Below, piece by piece: positions 35,673 to 44,176 of a stretch of DNA of 64,000 nt; positions within the stretch are counted from its first letter, which is position 1, and each line of letters begins with the position of its first letter. The translations under genes were made by a program, and so were the position numbers. Source of the stretch: Betaproteobacteria bacterium UKL13-2 (GTDB taxonomy: Bacteria; Pseudomonadota; Gammaproteobacteria; Burkholderiales; Usitatibacteraceae). Under the pieces are notes generated by a model. It did not search any database, had not been told where the DNA came from, and worked only from the letters and a program-made list of their open reading frames with translations. The DNA is taken from assembly GCA_001602455.1 (NCBI GenBank), contig CP012157.1, positions 1,979,733 to 2,043,732 of the forward strand, given 5' to 3'.

Positions 35673-36301
35673 GTGCGGGCCAGCCACCCATTTCTGTGGT
35701 GAAGTTTGAGGCGCCCAGAAGCGTCGAACCAGAGGATCAAGCACGCGCCGATTTTTACGCACTGCTGGCCAATCTTTTTTACCAAGCCCCAGACGCAAAA
35801 CTGCTTCAGGCAATTGCCATTGCCGAACCGCCGTCCGGCGTGCTGGCTCCTGCTTGGCAGAAGCTGGCCGACGCCTCAAATGTCGTTCCCGAAGACGCGG
35901 TTCACGAGGAATACGACGCGGTGTTTGTCGGGGTGGGGAAGCCACCGGTCATGCTGTATGGCTCGTTCTACATGGCGGGCTTTATGATGGAAAAACCGCT
36001 TGCTGCACTGCGGCAAAACTTGGGCGAATTAGGATTTGCGCGCGCAGATTCGGTGCGTGAACCAGAGGATCATCTGGCGGCAATTTGTGACGTGATGCGT
36101 GCCATGATTCTCGGTGATTTGGAAAACAAGCCACAAACTGTTGAGGCGCAAAAGCAGTTTTTTTTGACCCACGTCAAGCCTTGGATTTTCGATTGCGTTG
36201 CGGCAATTTCGGCGTATCATCATGCGAACTATTACAAGCATGTTGCCGGCTTCGCAAAGAGTTTTTTCCAGGTCGAAATCGAAGCCTTTGAGATTGAGTA
36301 A
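35669..36301 (+). CDS. TorD/DmsD-family molybdoenzyme chaperone
   Basis: 210 residues. DQARADFYALLANLFYQAPD at the N-terminus, EEYDAVFVGVGKPPVMLYGS in the middle and PEDHLAAICDVMRAMI in the second half are TorD-fold signatures. Such chaperones bind the twin-arginine leader of a molybdoenzyme until its cofactor is in place; the Tat-exported FdhA two genes downstream is the obvious client. Confidence 0.9.
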   Translation: MSAGQPPISVVKFEAPRSVEPEDQARADFYALLANLFYQAPDAKLLQAIAIAEPPSGVLAPAWQKLADASNVVPEDAVHEEYDAVFVGVGKPPVMLYGSFYMAGFMMEKPLAALRQNLGELGFARADSVREPEDHLAAICDVMRAMILGDLENKPQTVEAQKQFFLTHVKPWIFDCVAAISAYHHANYYKHVAGFAKSFFQVEIEAFEIE

Positions 36302-36380
36302 CGCGGCAGACAAATTCAAAGTCGCAGGAAATCGTTCAGTCAAGTACGTTAGATGCAAACATCACGCGAGGAGACATCAA

Positions 36381-36590
36381 ATGAAACCAACAAACATCTC
36401 ACCCAATCGACGTAGTTTTTTGCTTGGTGCCACACTTGGCACGGCGGGAGCAGTGGCCGGTGCAGCGGCCTTGGTGGCCGGTATGCCATCTAAGGAAACG
36501 GTGGTCGCAGCACTGCCGGCAGATGACGCGGAGACTGGCTATCGTATGACGCCGCATATCAAGCACTATTACGAAACCACCAAACTGTAA
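36381..36590 (+). CDS. Small Tat-signal protein of formate dehydrogenase locus (TIGR02811-like)
   Basis: 69 residues starting at the ATG after GAGGAG. The first half is a twin-arginine leader (NRRSFLLGATLGTAGAVAGA) with a hydrophobic stretch; the short remainder ends YRMTPHIKHYYETTKL. I recognise this as the small protein regularly encoded directly before fdhA in Proteobacteria. Whether it is a structural subunit or an export helper is unknown to me. Confidence 0.85.
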   Translation: MKPTNISPNRRSFLLGATLGTAGAVAGAAALVAGMPSKETVVAALPADDAETGYRMTPHIKHYYETTKL

Positions 36591-36606
36591 CGCGAGGAGT
36601 ACGACG

Positions 36607-39549
36607 ATGCTGCTAACCAAAAAGTCCGCAGGACAGGTGCAGAAGAGCACCTTTGCGTCAACCATCAATCGTGCCGTCGGCACAGTAGACCGGCGTGCAT
36701 TTCTCAAGCGATCGGGCATGGTCGCCGGTGCCGGTGCGTTTGCATCACAACTGCCGTTCTCGATGATGCAAAAGGCAAATGCCGCATCGTCGGGGCCGAT
36801 GGTCGCCGCTGACGGCAAGATGGAAATCAAACGTACCGTTTGCACGCATTGCTCGGTGGGCTGCGCGGTCGATGCGGTTGTACAGAATGGCGTTTGGGTT
36901 CGCCAAGAGCCGGTGTTTGATTCGCCGCTTAATCTCGGTGCGCACTGTGCAAAAGGCGCGTCGGTGCGTGAACACGGACACGGCGAACATCGTCTGAAGT
37001 ACCCGATGAAGTTGGTGAACGGCAAGTACCAGAGAATTTCGTGGGATCAGGCAATGTCTGAACTCACCGAAAAATTCTTGGCGTTGCGTAAATCGAGTGG
37101 ACCAGATTCGGTTTACTGGGTCGGTTCGTCGAAGCACAATAACGAACAAGCGTATCTGATGCGCAAGTTTGTTTCGATGTTCGGCACCAACAATACCGAT
37201 CATCAGGCGCGTATTTGTCACTCCACCACGGTGGCGGGTGTGGCCAACACCTGGGGTTACGGTGCGATGACCAACTCTTACAACGATATGCAAAACGCAA
37301 AGTGTGCGATGTATATCGGTTCCAATGCTGCTGAAGCGCACCCTGTTTCGATGCTGCACATGCTGCACGCAAAAGAAACTGGCGCAAAGATGATCGTTGT
37401 GGACCCACGTTTCACACGAACTGCAGCCAAGGCGGATCAGTTTGTGCGTATTCGATCCGGCTCGGATATTCCGTTTTTGTTCGGCATGCTGTATCACATC
37501 TTCAACAACGGCTGGGAAGACAAAAAGTATCTCAATGATCGCGTCTTTGGTATGGATAAGATTCGTGATGAGGTCATGAAGAAATGGAATCCCAAGGCGG
37601 TTGAAGAAGCCTGCGGCGTGCCGGAAGCCGAGGTCTACAAAGTCGCTGAAACGATGGCGATGAATCGTCCTTCGACGGTCGTTTGGTGTATGGGCCAGAC
37701 CCAACATACCATCGGCAACGCGATGGTACGTGCGTCGTGTATTTTGCAGTTGGCGCTTGGTAACGTCGGTGTTTCTGGTGGTGGCACCAACATCTTCCGG
37801 GGGCACGACAACGTGCAGGGTGCAACCGATGTCGGACCTAACCCGGATTCACTGCCGGGTTATTACGGGCTCGCCGAAGGTTCATGGAAACACTGGGCCA
37901 AGGTGTGGAACGTGGACTACGATTGGATCAAGGGGCAATACGCTTCCAAGGCAATGATGGAAAAGCCCGGCATGACGGTGTCTCGCTGGATTGATGGTGT
38001 TCTTGAGAAGAATGAGTTGATCGACCAAGATTCTAACCTGAAGGCAATCGTCTATTGGGGACATGCACCAAACTCGCAGACACGCGGTTTAGAAATGAAG
38101 AAGGCGATGGAAACGGTGGAATTGATGGTCATCATCGATCCGTATCCAACGGCGTCTGCAGCAATGCCTGACCGTAAAGATGGCGTGTATCTGCTGCCGG
38201 CGGCAACGCAATTTGAGTGCGCGGGTTCTTGTACCGCGTCAAATCGGTCGATCCAATGGCGTGAGAAAGTGATAGAGCCGTTGTTTGAATCTCGGCCCGA
38301 CCACGCGATCATGTATGACTTCGCCAAACGCATGGGGTTTGCGGATCAATTTGTTGGCAAACGCGACGGCAAACAGAACATCGCGGTTGTCAAAGTCGCA
38401 GCCGGCTACGAGGAGCCGGTGGTCGAGGACGTACTGCGCGAAATCAACAAAGGAACTTGGACCATCGGTTACACCGGCCAATCGCCTGAGCGTCTCAAGG
38501 CGCATATGCGCAATATGGACGCATTCGACGTACGCACGCTGCGTTGTACAAAAGACGTCATCGACAAAGAAACAGGCTACAACATGAATGGCGACTACTT
38601 CGGTCTGCCATGGCCGTGTTACGGCACACCGGAAATGAAACATCCGGGTTCACCGAATCTGTATGACACGTCGAAGCATGTCATGGAAGGTGGCGGTAAT
38701 TTCCGCGCCAACTTCGGTGTGGAGCGCGACGGCGTTTCGTTACTCGCGGAAGATGGTTCACACTCCCTCGGGGCGGATATCACCACGGGCTATCCAGAGT
38801 TTGACCACGTTTTGATGAAAAAACTCGGCTGGTGGGCGGAGCTGACTGAAGCCGAACAGAAGGCTGCGGAGGGCAAAAACTGGAAGACCGATCTTTCCGG
38901 CGGCATCATCCGTGTTGCAATGAAGAACCACGGCTGCCATCCATTTGGTAACGCCAAAGCACGCGCCGTCGTGTGGAATTTCCCGGACCCTGTCCCAATT
39001 CATCGAGAGCCAATTTACTCGCCGCGTCCAGACTTGGTCGCGAAGTATCCAAGTCACGACGACCGCAAAGCCTTCTGGCGCTTGCCAACGCTGTACAAGT
39101 CCGTGCAGGAGAAGAACAAAGACATCAGCAAACAATTCCCGTTGATCCTGACCTCTGGCCGTCTAGTCGAGTACGAAGGGGGCGGTGACGAGACACGTTC
39201 GAACCCGTGGTTGGCTGAGCTTCAACAAGAGAACTTTGTTGAGATCAACCCCAAAGACGCGGAGTCGCGCGGCATCAAGAACAATCAGTTCGTTTGGGTG
39301 CAGTCGCCAACCGGTGCCAAGATCAAGGTGAAGTCGCAGATCACCGAACGCGTTGCGTCGGGAACCACCTTCATTCCGTTCCACTTCGCGGGCTGGTGGC
39401 AGGGAGCCGATTTATTGGATAAGTATCCGAATGGTGCGGCGCCAATTGTGCGCGGTGAAGCGGTCAATACCGCGACAACCTACGGTTATGACTCGGTGAC
39501 GATGATGCAAGAAACGAAGACCACACTTTGCCAAGTTGTTGCGGCATAA
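36607..39549 (+). CDS. fdhA: Formate dehydrogenase alpha subunit, Mo/W bis-MGD, Tat-exported, Cys form
   Basis: Oxidises formate to CO2 on the periplasmic side. 980 residues. Tat motif DRRAFLKRSG at 28-37; [4Fe-4S] ligands Cys79, 82, 86 and 114 (CTHCSVGC and HCAKG); the Mo ligand is Cys204 in ARICHSTTVAG, where FdnG/FdoG of E. coli have selenocysteine. The adjacent His205 matches the catalytic His. Pterin-binding segments such as GGGTNIFRGHDNVQGATD and the C-terminal MopterinDBD (TSGRLVEYEGGGDETRSNPW) are present. No in-frame TGA. RBS GAGGAG. Confidence 0.96.
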   Translation: MLLTKKSAGQVQKSTFASTINRAVGTVDRRAFLKRSGMVAGAGAFASQLPFSMMQKANAASSGPMVAADGKMEIKRTVCTHCSVGCAVDAVVQNGVWVRQEPVFDSPLNLGAHCAKGASVREHGHGEHRLKYPMKLVNGKYQRISWDQAMSELTEKFLALRKSSGPDSVYWVGSSKHNNEQAYLMRKFVSMFGTNNTDHQARICHSTTVAGVANTWGYGAMTNSYNDMQNAKCAMYIGSNAAEAHPVSMLHMLHAKETGAKMIVVDPRFTRTAAKADQFVRIRSGSDIPFLFGMLYHIFNNGWEDKKYLNDRVFGMDKIRDEVMKKWNPKAVEEACGVPEAEVYKVAETMAMNRPSTVVWCMGQTQHTIGNAMVRASCILQLALGNVGVSGGGTNIFRGHDNVQGATDVGPNPDSLPGYYGLAEGSWKHWAKVWNVDYDWIKGQYASKAMMEKPGMTVSRWIDGVLEKNELIDQDSNLKAIVYWGHAPNSQTRGLEMKKAMETVELMVIIDPYPTASAAMPDRKDGVYLLPAATQFECAGSCTASNRSIQWREKVIEPLFESRPDHAIMYDFAKRMGFADQFVGKRDGKQNIAVVKVAAGYEEPVVEDVLREINKGTWTIGYTGQSPERLKAHMRNMDAFDVRTLRCTKDVIDKETGYNMNGDYFGLPWPCYGTPEMKHPGSPNLYDTSKHVMEGGGNFRANFGVERDGVSLLAEDGSHSLGADITTGYPEFDHVLMKKLGWWAELTEAEQKAAEGKNWKTDLSGGIIRVAMKNHGCHPFGNAKARAVVWNFPDPVPIHREPIYSPRPDLVAKYPSHDDRKAFWRLPTLYKSVQEKNKDISKQFPLILTSGRLVEYEGGGDETRSNPWLAELQQENFVEINPKDAESRGIKNNQFVWVQSPTGAKIKVKSQITERVASGTTFIPFHFAGWWQGADLLDKYPNGAAPIVRGEAVNTATTYGYDSVTMMQETKTTLCQVVAA

Positions 39550-39667
39550 ACCTTCGCACATGACCCTCATGCTTTGTTGCTCAAAAAATCTGTTGCTCAC
39601 GTATTCGGTATATACGTCGCCGCCAGATTTTTTTCGCACCTCGCCTGATGGTCATCTGCTCGATTTC

Positions 39668-39686
39668 TGCGGCAACAACTGCCGCA
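39668..39686 (+). promoter_or_regulatory. Hairpin in the 175-bp fdhA-fdhB gap
   Basis: TGCGGCA and TGCCGCA form a perfect 7-bp stem with a 5-base loop, about 40 bases before the fdhB ATG. A weaker stem (ACGTAT/ATACGT) occurs near 39600-39616. The gap is long for an operon whose other genes overlap, so an RNA processing site or internal signal is possible. Confidence 0.4.
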
Positions 39687-39724
39687 ACACGTAACGCGTA
39701 ATGCACTGATTCAGGAGATTAATC

Positions 39725-40339
39725 ATGGCAAGAATGAAATTTATCTGTGATGCGGAGCGCTGCATTGAATGTAACGGCTGCGCGACGGCGTGTAAAAACG
39801 AACACGAGGTACCTTGGGGTGTTAATCGTCGGCGTTTGATCACGGTGAACGACGGCAAGCCCGGCGAGCGTTCGATGTCGGTGGCGTGTATGCACTGCTC
39901 TGATGCACCGTGTATGGCAGTCTGCCCGGTGGATTGCTTCTACAAGACCGAAGAAGGGGTCGTTCTCCACGATAAAGACCTCTGCATTGGTTGCGGCTAT
40001 TGTTTTTATGCCTGCCCGTTCGGTGCGCCGCAGTTCCCACAGGCTGGCGCTTTTGGCCTGCGTGGCAAGATGGACAAGTGCACGTTCTGTGCAGGTGGCC
40101 CAGAAGAAAATCACAGCAAGGCAGAGTTCACCAAGTACGGTCGCAATCGTATCGCGGAAGGCAAGTTGCCAGCGTGTGCGGAAATGTGTTCCACCAAGGC
40201 GCTGCTAGCCGGTGACGGTGCTGTTATCGAGTCAATTTATAAGACGCGTGTCCAACGCCGTGGCAAGGGGGATGAGATCTGGGGCTGGGCGATGGCTTAC
40301 AAGCGCGGCGATGCAGTCGCCGCCGGAGTCAAGTCATGA
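39725..40339 (+). CDS. fdhB: Formate dehydrogenase beta subunit (four 4Fe-4S clusters)
   Basis: Electron-transfer subunit between FdhA and the cytochrome b subunit. 204 residues with cysteine groups CDAERCIECNGCATACKNEH, CMHCSDAPCMAVCP, CIGCGYCFYACPFGA and CTFCAGG / CAEMC, enough for four clusters. It lacks the C-terminal membrane helix of E. coli FdnH/FdoH, resembling the shorter form in Wolinella-type enzymes. No own export signal, so it would travel with FdhA through Tat. Stop overlaps the next start. Confidence 0.95.
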   Translation: MARMKFICDAERCIECNGCATACKNEHEVPWGVNRRRLITVNDGKPGERSMSVACMHCSDAPCMAVCPVDCFYKTEEGVVLHDKDLCIGCGYCFYACPFGAPQFPQAGAFGLRGKMDKCTFCAGGPEENHSKAEFTKYGRNRIAEGKLPACAEMCSTKALLAGDGAVIESIYKTRVQRRGKGDEIWGWAMAYKRGDAVAAGVKS

Positions 40340-40575
40340 TTCGGCGCAAGCTGGCAGTCACACTAATCGGTTGCGCGGTGTTTGCCTTGGCCGGGTGTGG
40401 TGAAATTGACCAGAAGGCCAAGGTTGAAAAAGTCTACGCTGGCAAGAAGGACACTCGGGCGGCAGAAGACGCCCGCTTTGGCGGTGACCGCAAAAAGTGG
40501 GAGACCACACTAGCGGAGCGCAGCAAGGCACAAAACGAGTACTTGCGTACCGATCCCCGTACTGAGACTAAGTAA
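40336..40575 (+). CDS. Small lipoprotein between fdhB and fdhC
   Basis: 79 residues with an excellent lipobox (FALAGCGEID) after a basic-hydrophobic leader. The mature part is about 58 residues and highly charged (QKAKVEKVYAGKKD, RFGGDRKKWETTLAERSKAQ), likely helical. It starts inside the fdhB stop (ATGA), so it is made together with the enzyme. I do not know the family. Position suggests a periplasm-facing accessory or anchor of the FDH complex. Confidence 0.8.
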   Translation: MIRRKLAVTLIGCAVFALAGCGEIDQKAKVEKVYAGKKDTRAAEDARFGGDRKKWETTLAERSKAQNEYLRTDPRTETK

Positions 40576-40600
40576 TACACCGACTTCGAGGAGCTAAAAA

Positions 40601-41710
40601 ATGAAAACATCTTGGTGGCCTTCGCGCCAGACAAGCTGGCGGTTGTTGGCAGGAGTGGCAGTGTCGTTAGGACTTTCATTCGGCGTCTCAGCCCAGACTG
40701 CCCCTGCGGTCGCCGCCGCGCCTGTGGCTGCAACCCCTGTGGCTGCTCCCGACACCGCGCCGGTGGTTAAATCTGCGCCTGCGCTGCCAGCAGGCAGCAC
40801 GGCGCAGCCAGGTTGGAACGTGCCGCCGAAATGGTCAGACGTTGAGCTAAAGCCACAGTACGCTTCCGTCCCCGGTCGTGAGATGAATGTGTTGCTAGAA
40901 GACAAGGGGCAGTGGTGGCGTACCATTCGCAACGGACCGGTCACGTTCTACGGCGGAATTCTCATGCTTGTTGTACCAGCGTTGCTGCTCGTATTCTTTG
41001 CCGTCAAGGGGCCGTTTAAGCTGCATGGCGCACCCTCGGGAAAGCTGATTGAGCGGTTTAACTCCGCTGAGCGGATGGTGCACTGGACGATGGCGTTGTC
41101 GTTTGTGGCGCTTTCTGTGTCGGGGTTGATCCTGTTGTTCGGCAAATATGTCCTGATGCCCGTGTTTGGTGCATCTGTCTTCGCTTGGACAGCACAGGTG
41201 ATGAAGGCCGTTCATAACTTTGTTGGGCCGTTGTTCATGTTCTCGCTGGTCGCGTTCTTTTTTATGTATGTGCGCGACAACTATTTCAAGCCGATCGATT
41301 TCACTTGGCTGGCCAAGTTTGGTGGACTCCTGTCCGGTAGCCATGTCCCGTCAGGACGTTTTAATGGCGGTGAAAAGGTCTGGTTTTGGTTATCCATTGT
41401 CATGCTCGGTGTCATCATCAGTGTGTCAGGTCTCATCCTCCTATTTCCGAACTGGGACAGCACCCGAGAGTTGATGGCAGAGGCCAATCTTGTGCACGGC
41501 ATCATCGCAATCCTCTTTATGGCGGCGTCACTTGGCCATATATACATCGGTACCATCGGGACTCAGGGTGCCTACCAAGGTATGCGAAAAGGTTATGTCG
41601 ATGAAACCTGGGCCAAGGAGCATCATGAGATGTGGTACAACGATGTCAAATCTGGCAAGGCTGTACAAAAACCGGTTGGCGCGGCGCAGCCGGCGGCCGG
41701 TGACGATTAA
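40601..41710 (+). CDS. fdhC: Formate dehydrogenase gamma subunit, cytochrome b, with N-terminal periplasmic extension
   Basis: Membrane anchor and quinone reductase subunit. 369 residues. It has a signal peptide (WRLLAGVAVSLGLSFGVSAQ), an Ala/Pro-rich spacer to about residue 65, a periplasmic part WWRTIRNGPVTFYGG and then four membrane spans with haem-ligand candidates in ERMVHWTMALSF, VHNFVGPLFMFSL and VHGIIAILFMAASLGHIYIG. The C-terminal GYVDETWAKEHHEMWYNDVK is typical. Longer at the N-terminus than FdnI (about 217 residues) because of the exported extension. RBS GAGGAG. Confidence 0.93.
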   Translation: MKTSWWPSRQTSWRLLAGVAVSLGLSFGVSAQTAPAVAAAPVAATPVAAPDTAPVVKSAPALPAGSTAQPGWNVPPKWSDVELKPQYASVPGREMNVLLEDKGQWWRTIRNGPVTFYGGILMLVVPALLLVFFAVKGPFKLHGAPSGKLIERFNSAERMVHWTMALSFVALSVSGLILLFGKYVLMPVFGASVFAWTAQVMKAVHNFVGPLFMFSLVAFFFMYVRDNYFKPIDFTWLAKFGGLLSGSHVPSGRFNGGEKVWFWLSIVMLGVIISVSGLILLFPNWDSTRELMAEANLVHGIIAILFMAASLGHIYIGTIGTQGAYQGMRKGYVDETWAKEHHEMWYNDVKSGKAVQKPVGAAQPAAGDD

Positions 41711-41720
41711 GGAGTCAGAG

Positions 41721-42041
41721 ATGGAATTGAAATCACTCATACTCGCAGCCTGTCTGGCTTCCGCCAGCACTTGCGTCGCGGCAAAACTACCTCCGCCTCC
41801 ACCCGTTGATCCTGCTGCCGCAGCAGCGAAAGCGGAGAAGGACAAGGCAACTGCTGAGAAAGCCAAGGCAGATTTGGCGCGTTATGAAGACAAGTCGGTG
41901 GCTAACTTTCAGAAGAAAATGAAACAAGCCGGGAAACCAGTACCGAAGCCGACGCCAATCGTTGTCGCTGCAGCACCTACACCCGCAGCGTCGGCCGCCC
42001 CCGCGGCCAAGGCTGCCCCGGCGGCTCCTCCCAAGAAATAG
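41721..42041 (+). CDS. Small exported Ala/Lys/Pro-rich protein after fdhC
   Basis: 106 residues from the ATG after AAGGAG. Signal peptide ILAACLASASTCVAA, a charged probable coiled stretch (KAEKDKATAEKAKADLARYE) and a Pro/Ala tail ending in PPKK. No family recognised. Close spacing on both sides (10 bp after fdhC, 12 bp before sodC) makes it part of the same operon. Low-complexity tails like this also occur in FdhC and DUF3306. Confidence 0.75.
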   Translation: MELKSLILAACLASASTCVAAKLPPPPPVDPAAAAAKAEKDKATAEKAKADLARYEDKSVANFQKKMKQAGKPVPKPTPIVVAAAPTPAASAAPAAKAAPAAPPKK

Positions 42042-42053
42042 GACAACTCAAAA

Positions 42054-42587
42054 ATGATCAAACCCGTGTTGGTGAAAAGTGGCACCGGTGTATTTGCCGT
42101 GCTCCTGCTGTCAGGATGTGTAAGCATGTCTTCCGATGGGCCATCGGCGGTAGCAATGCTGCAGCCCACCAAAGGCAGTCAAACCACGGGCACGGTAACG
42201 TTTACGCAAGTCGGCAACAAGGTGCGGGTGGTTGCTGACGTGAAAGGACTTAAGGCGGGCGCAGAGCACGGTTTTCACATCCACGAAAAGGGTGATTGCA
42301 GCTCTGGTGATGGCATGAGTACGGGTGGACATTTCAACCCGGGCGGTAAAGGCCACGCGCACCACAGTAGCTCGGAACGCCATGCCGGTGACATGCCATC
42401 ACTTCTTGCTGACGCGCAAGGTAACGCAAAGCTCTCCGTCACGCTCGATCTGCTGATGGTGGCTCCCGGCGCGACCAGTGTGGTTGGCCGTGGCTTAATC
42501 GTGCACCGTGATCCGGACGATTACAAGACGCAGCCAACGGGGAACGCTGGCCCCCGCATCGCTTGTGCGGTGATCGCCGCAAAATAG
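42054..42587 (+). CDS. sodC: Cu,Zn superoxide dismutase, lipoprotein
   Basis: Removes superoxide in the periplasm. 177 residues with lipobox LLLSGCVSM. Metal ligands in EHGFHIHEKGDC, GGHFNPGGKGHAHH and the later GLIVHRDPDDY; the C-terminal Cys in GPRIACAVI completes the disulfide. Its place at the end of the fdh operon suggests protection of an oxygen-sensitive periplasmic enzyme. Two hairpins follow, the second a strong terminator. Confidence 0.95.
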   Translation: MIKPVLVKSGTGVFAVLLLSGCVSMSSDGPSAVAMLQPTKGSQTTGTVTFTQVGNKVRVVADVKGLKAGAEHGFHIHEKGDCSSGDGMSTGGHFNPGGKGHAHHSSSERHAGDMPSLLADAQGNAKLSVTLDLLMVAPGATSVVGRGLIVHRDPDDYKTQPTGNAGPRIACAVIAAK

Positions 42588-42622
42588 GCAGCAACGGGCT
42601 TAAGCCCCAGTTTTTGAACAAG

Positions 42623-42648
42623 CGCCCACCTGCTGTGGGCGTTTTTTT
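42623..42648 (+). terminator. Rho-independent terminator of the fdh-sodC operon
   Basis: CGCCCAC and GTGGGCG form a 7-bp stem with a 5-base loop, followed by seven T. A weaker GGGC-TTAA-GCCC palindrome precedes it by about 12 bp. Confidence 0.92.
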
Positions 42649-42759
42649 GTCCAAAAGAAAGTTCTCCGACGATCTCACGGTCAGTTCGATATGGTTCTGC
42701 CAAAATAGCGTTCTTGTTTCTACAAAATCTTCCTCTTTCACCCTATATTCGGAGTAACC

Positions 42760-43356
42760 ATGACTGTATTTGCACAAGTCGCACTTCCCTATGCAAAAGA
42801 CGCACTCGTCCCACATGTCTCTGCGGAGACCATCGATTTTCACTATGGTAAACACCATCTGACTTATGTGACTAACCTGAACAACCTCGCTAAGGGTACC
42901 GAGTTTGAAAACCTCACCTTGGAAGAGGTCGTCAAAAAAGCGCCTGCCGGTGCAATCTTCAACAACGCCGCGCAAATCTGGAACCACGATTTCTATTTTC
43001 TTGGCTTCAAGCCGGTTGCCGCCGGCGGTGGCGGTAAGCCCAGCGGTGCGCTCGCTGCTGCCATCGACAAACAGTTCGGCTCCTTTGAAGAGTTTCAGAA
43101 ACAATTCGATGCTAAAGCCGCTGGTACCTTTGGTTCGGGTTGGGCATGGCTGTGCAAAAAAGCCGATGGCTCGTTGTCTCTGGAATCCACCAGCAACGCC
43201 GCAACGCCCCTCACACAAGGCATGACCCCGCTGCTGACCTGCGACGTTTGGGAGCACGCCTACTACATCGACTACCGCAATAGCCGTCCGAACTACCTCA
43301 AAGGTTTTTGGGCGATCGTGAATTGGGATTTTGTTGCGGCGAATTTTGCCAAATAA
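42760..43356 (+). CDS. sodB: Superoxide dismutase, Fe/Mn family (Fe type)
   Basis: Cytoplasmic superoxide removal. 198 residues. Metal ligands: His28 in [11 protein letters not shown], His in [11 protein letters not shown], and Asp/His in [12 protein letters not shown]. The sequence [13 protein letters not shown] and the GSGWAWL stretch with Ala-Gly-Thr before it point to iron-type SodB. RBS GGAG before the ATG. The likely terminator lies 38 bp after the stop, inside the next predicted gene. Confidence 0.96.
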   Translation: MTVFAQVALPYAKDALVPHVSAETIDFHYGKHHLTYVTNLNNLAKGTEFENLTLEEVVKKAPAGAIFNNAAQIWNHDFYFLGFKPVAAGGGGKPSGALAAAIDKQFGSFEEFQKQFDAKAAGTFGSGWAWLCKKADGSLSLESTSNAATPLTQGMTPLLTCDVWEHAYYIDYRNSRPNYLKGFWAIVNWDFVAANFAK

Positions 43357-43372
43357 GTCGCCAAGTAACTCG

Positions 43373-44176
43373 ATGGCAAGAAGCATGACCATCCGGCCAA
43401 CGTGGTGTCGCACGTTGGCCGTTTTGATTTCGGCACTAGGCACTCTGGGGATTGTCGGTTGCGCGGTTGCGCCCAACGCCAACGACGCGCCACGGACCAG
43501 TGTCACACCGTTCTCCACCGCGAAGGCAGAAGGCCCGTTGCCGCCTGGTTGGGGCCTTAAGCAACTTTCCCGTTTCAAGCGTGACACCGCCTATCGTTTG
43601 GTCGCCGACCCGACTGGCGTCACCGTGGTTGAAGCGCGTGCTGAGCAGTCGGCATCGGGTGTTGGCAAGCGGCTAAATGTCGATCCGAACGCGATGCCTT
43701 GGATTCAATGGCGCTGGAATGTGCCGACCTTAATCGCGTCGGCAGACAATACGCGGCGTCACGCCGAAGATTCTCCTGTGCGGGTGATTGTCACCTTTGA
43801 CGGCGACGCCAACAAACTGGATTTTGAAGATCGCGCCGTCTCAGCGCGCGCCAAGGCGCTCACTGGCGAGGCGCTGCCTTACGCCACACTCATGTACATT
43901 TGGGAGAACAAAGCGCCGATAGACGAGATCATCGAAAGTGTCCATACCACCCGCGTCAAAATGATTGTGGTGGAATCGGGGGCGGCGCGCAATGGTCGAT
44001 GGCTGGACTACGAACGCAACATTGCGCGGGACTTCGAGCGCGCATTTGGCGAGAAGCCTGGCCGGATTCTTTCGTTAGGAATCATGACCGATACCGACAA
44101 TACGGGTGAGCGGGCGGTTGCGTACTATGGCGACATTCACTTCAGCCCGAAACCTTTGAAGAAAGAGCCCAAGTGA
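43373..44176 (+). CDS. DUF3047 family putative lipoprotein
   Basis: 267 residues from the ATG at 43373 (or 255-263 from 43385). It has a hydrophobic leader and lipobox-like TLGIVGCAVA. The DUF3047 core is WIQWRWNVPTLIASADNTRR, then EDSPVRVIVTFDGD and LMYIWENKAPIDEIIESVHT, and it ends AVAYYGDIHFSPKP. Function unknown. The first codons overlap a perfect 11-bp stem plus T-run that looks like the sodB terminator. It shares its stop with the msrA start. Confidence 0.82.
   Translation: MARSMTIRPTWCRTLAVLISALGTLGIVGCAVAPNANDAPRTSVTPFSTAKAEGPLPPGWGLKQLSRFKRDTAYRLVADPTGVTVVEARAEQSASGVGKRLNVDPNAMPWIQWRWNVPTLIASADNTRRHAEDSPVRVIVTFDGDANKLDFEDRAVSARAKALTGEALPYATLMYIWENKAPIDEIIESVHTTRVKMIVVESGAARNGRWLDYERNIARDFERAFGEKPGRILSLGIMTDTDNTGERAVAYYGDIHFSPKPLKKEPK
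43394..43430 (+). terminator. Probable sodB terminator embedded in the DUF3047 coding start
   Basis: CGGCCAACGTG and CACGTTGGCCG form a perfect 11-bp stem with a 6-base loop, followed by TTTTGATTT. It is located 38-74 bp after the sodB stop and within the region encoding the signal peptide of the DUF3047 protein. Confidence 0.75.

Noticed and set aside
37214-37222. Possible selenocysteine site in FdhA
   Set aside because: The codon is TGT (Cys204), not TGA, and no SECIS-like hairpin is required.
36745-37806. 353-codon open frame on the strand opposite fdhA
   Set aside because: It is a mirror of fdhA codon bias, has no family motif and no ribosome site; fdhA is certain.
42439-43587. 382-codon open frame antisense to sodC, sodB and the DUF3047 gene
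   Set aside because: It crosses two genes and a terminator that are certain, and its translation resembles no protein.
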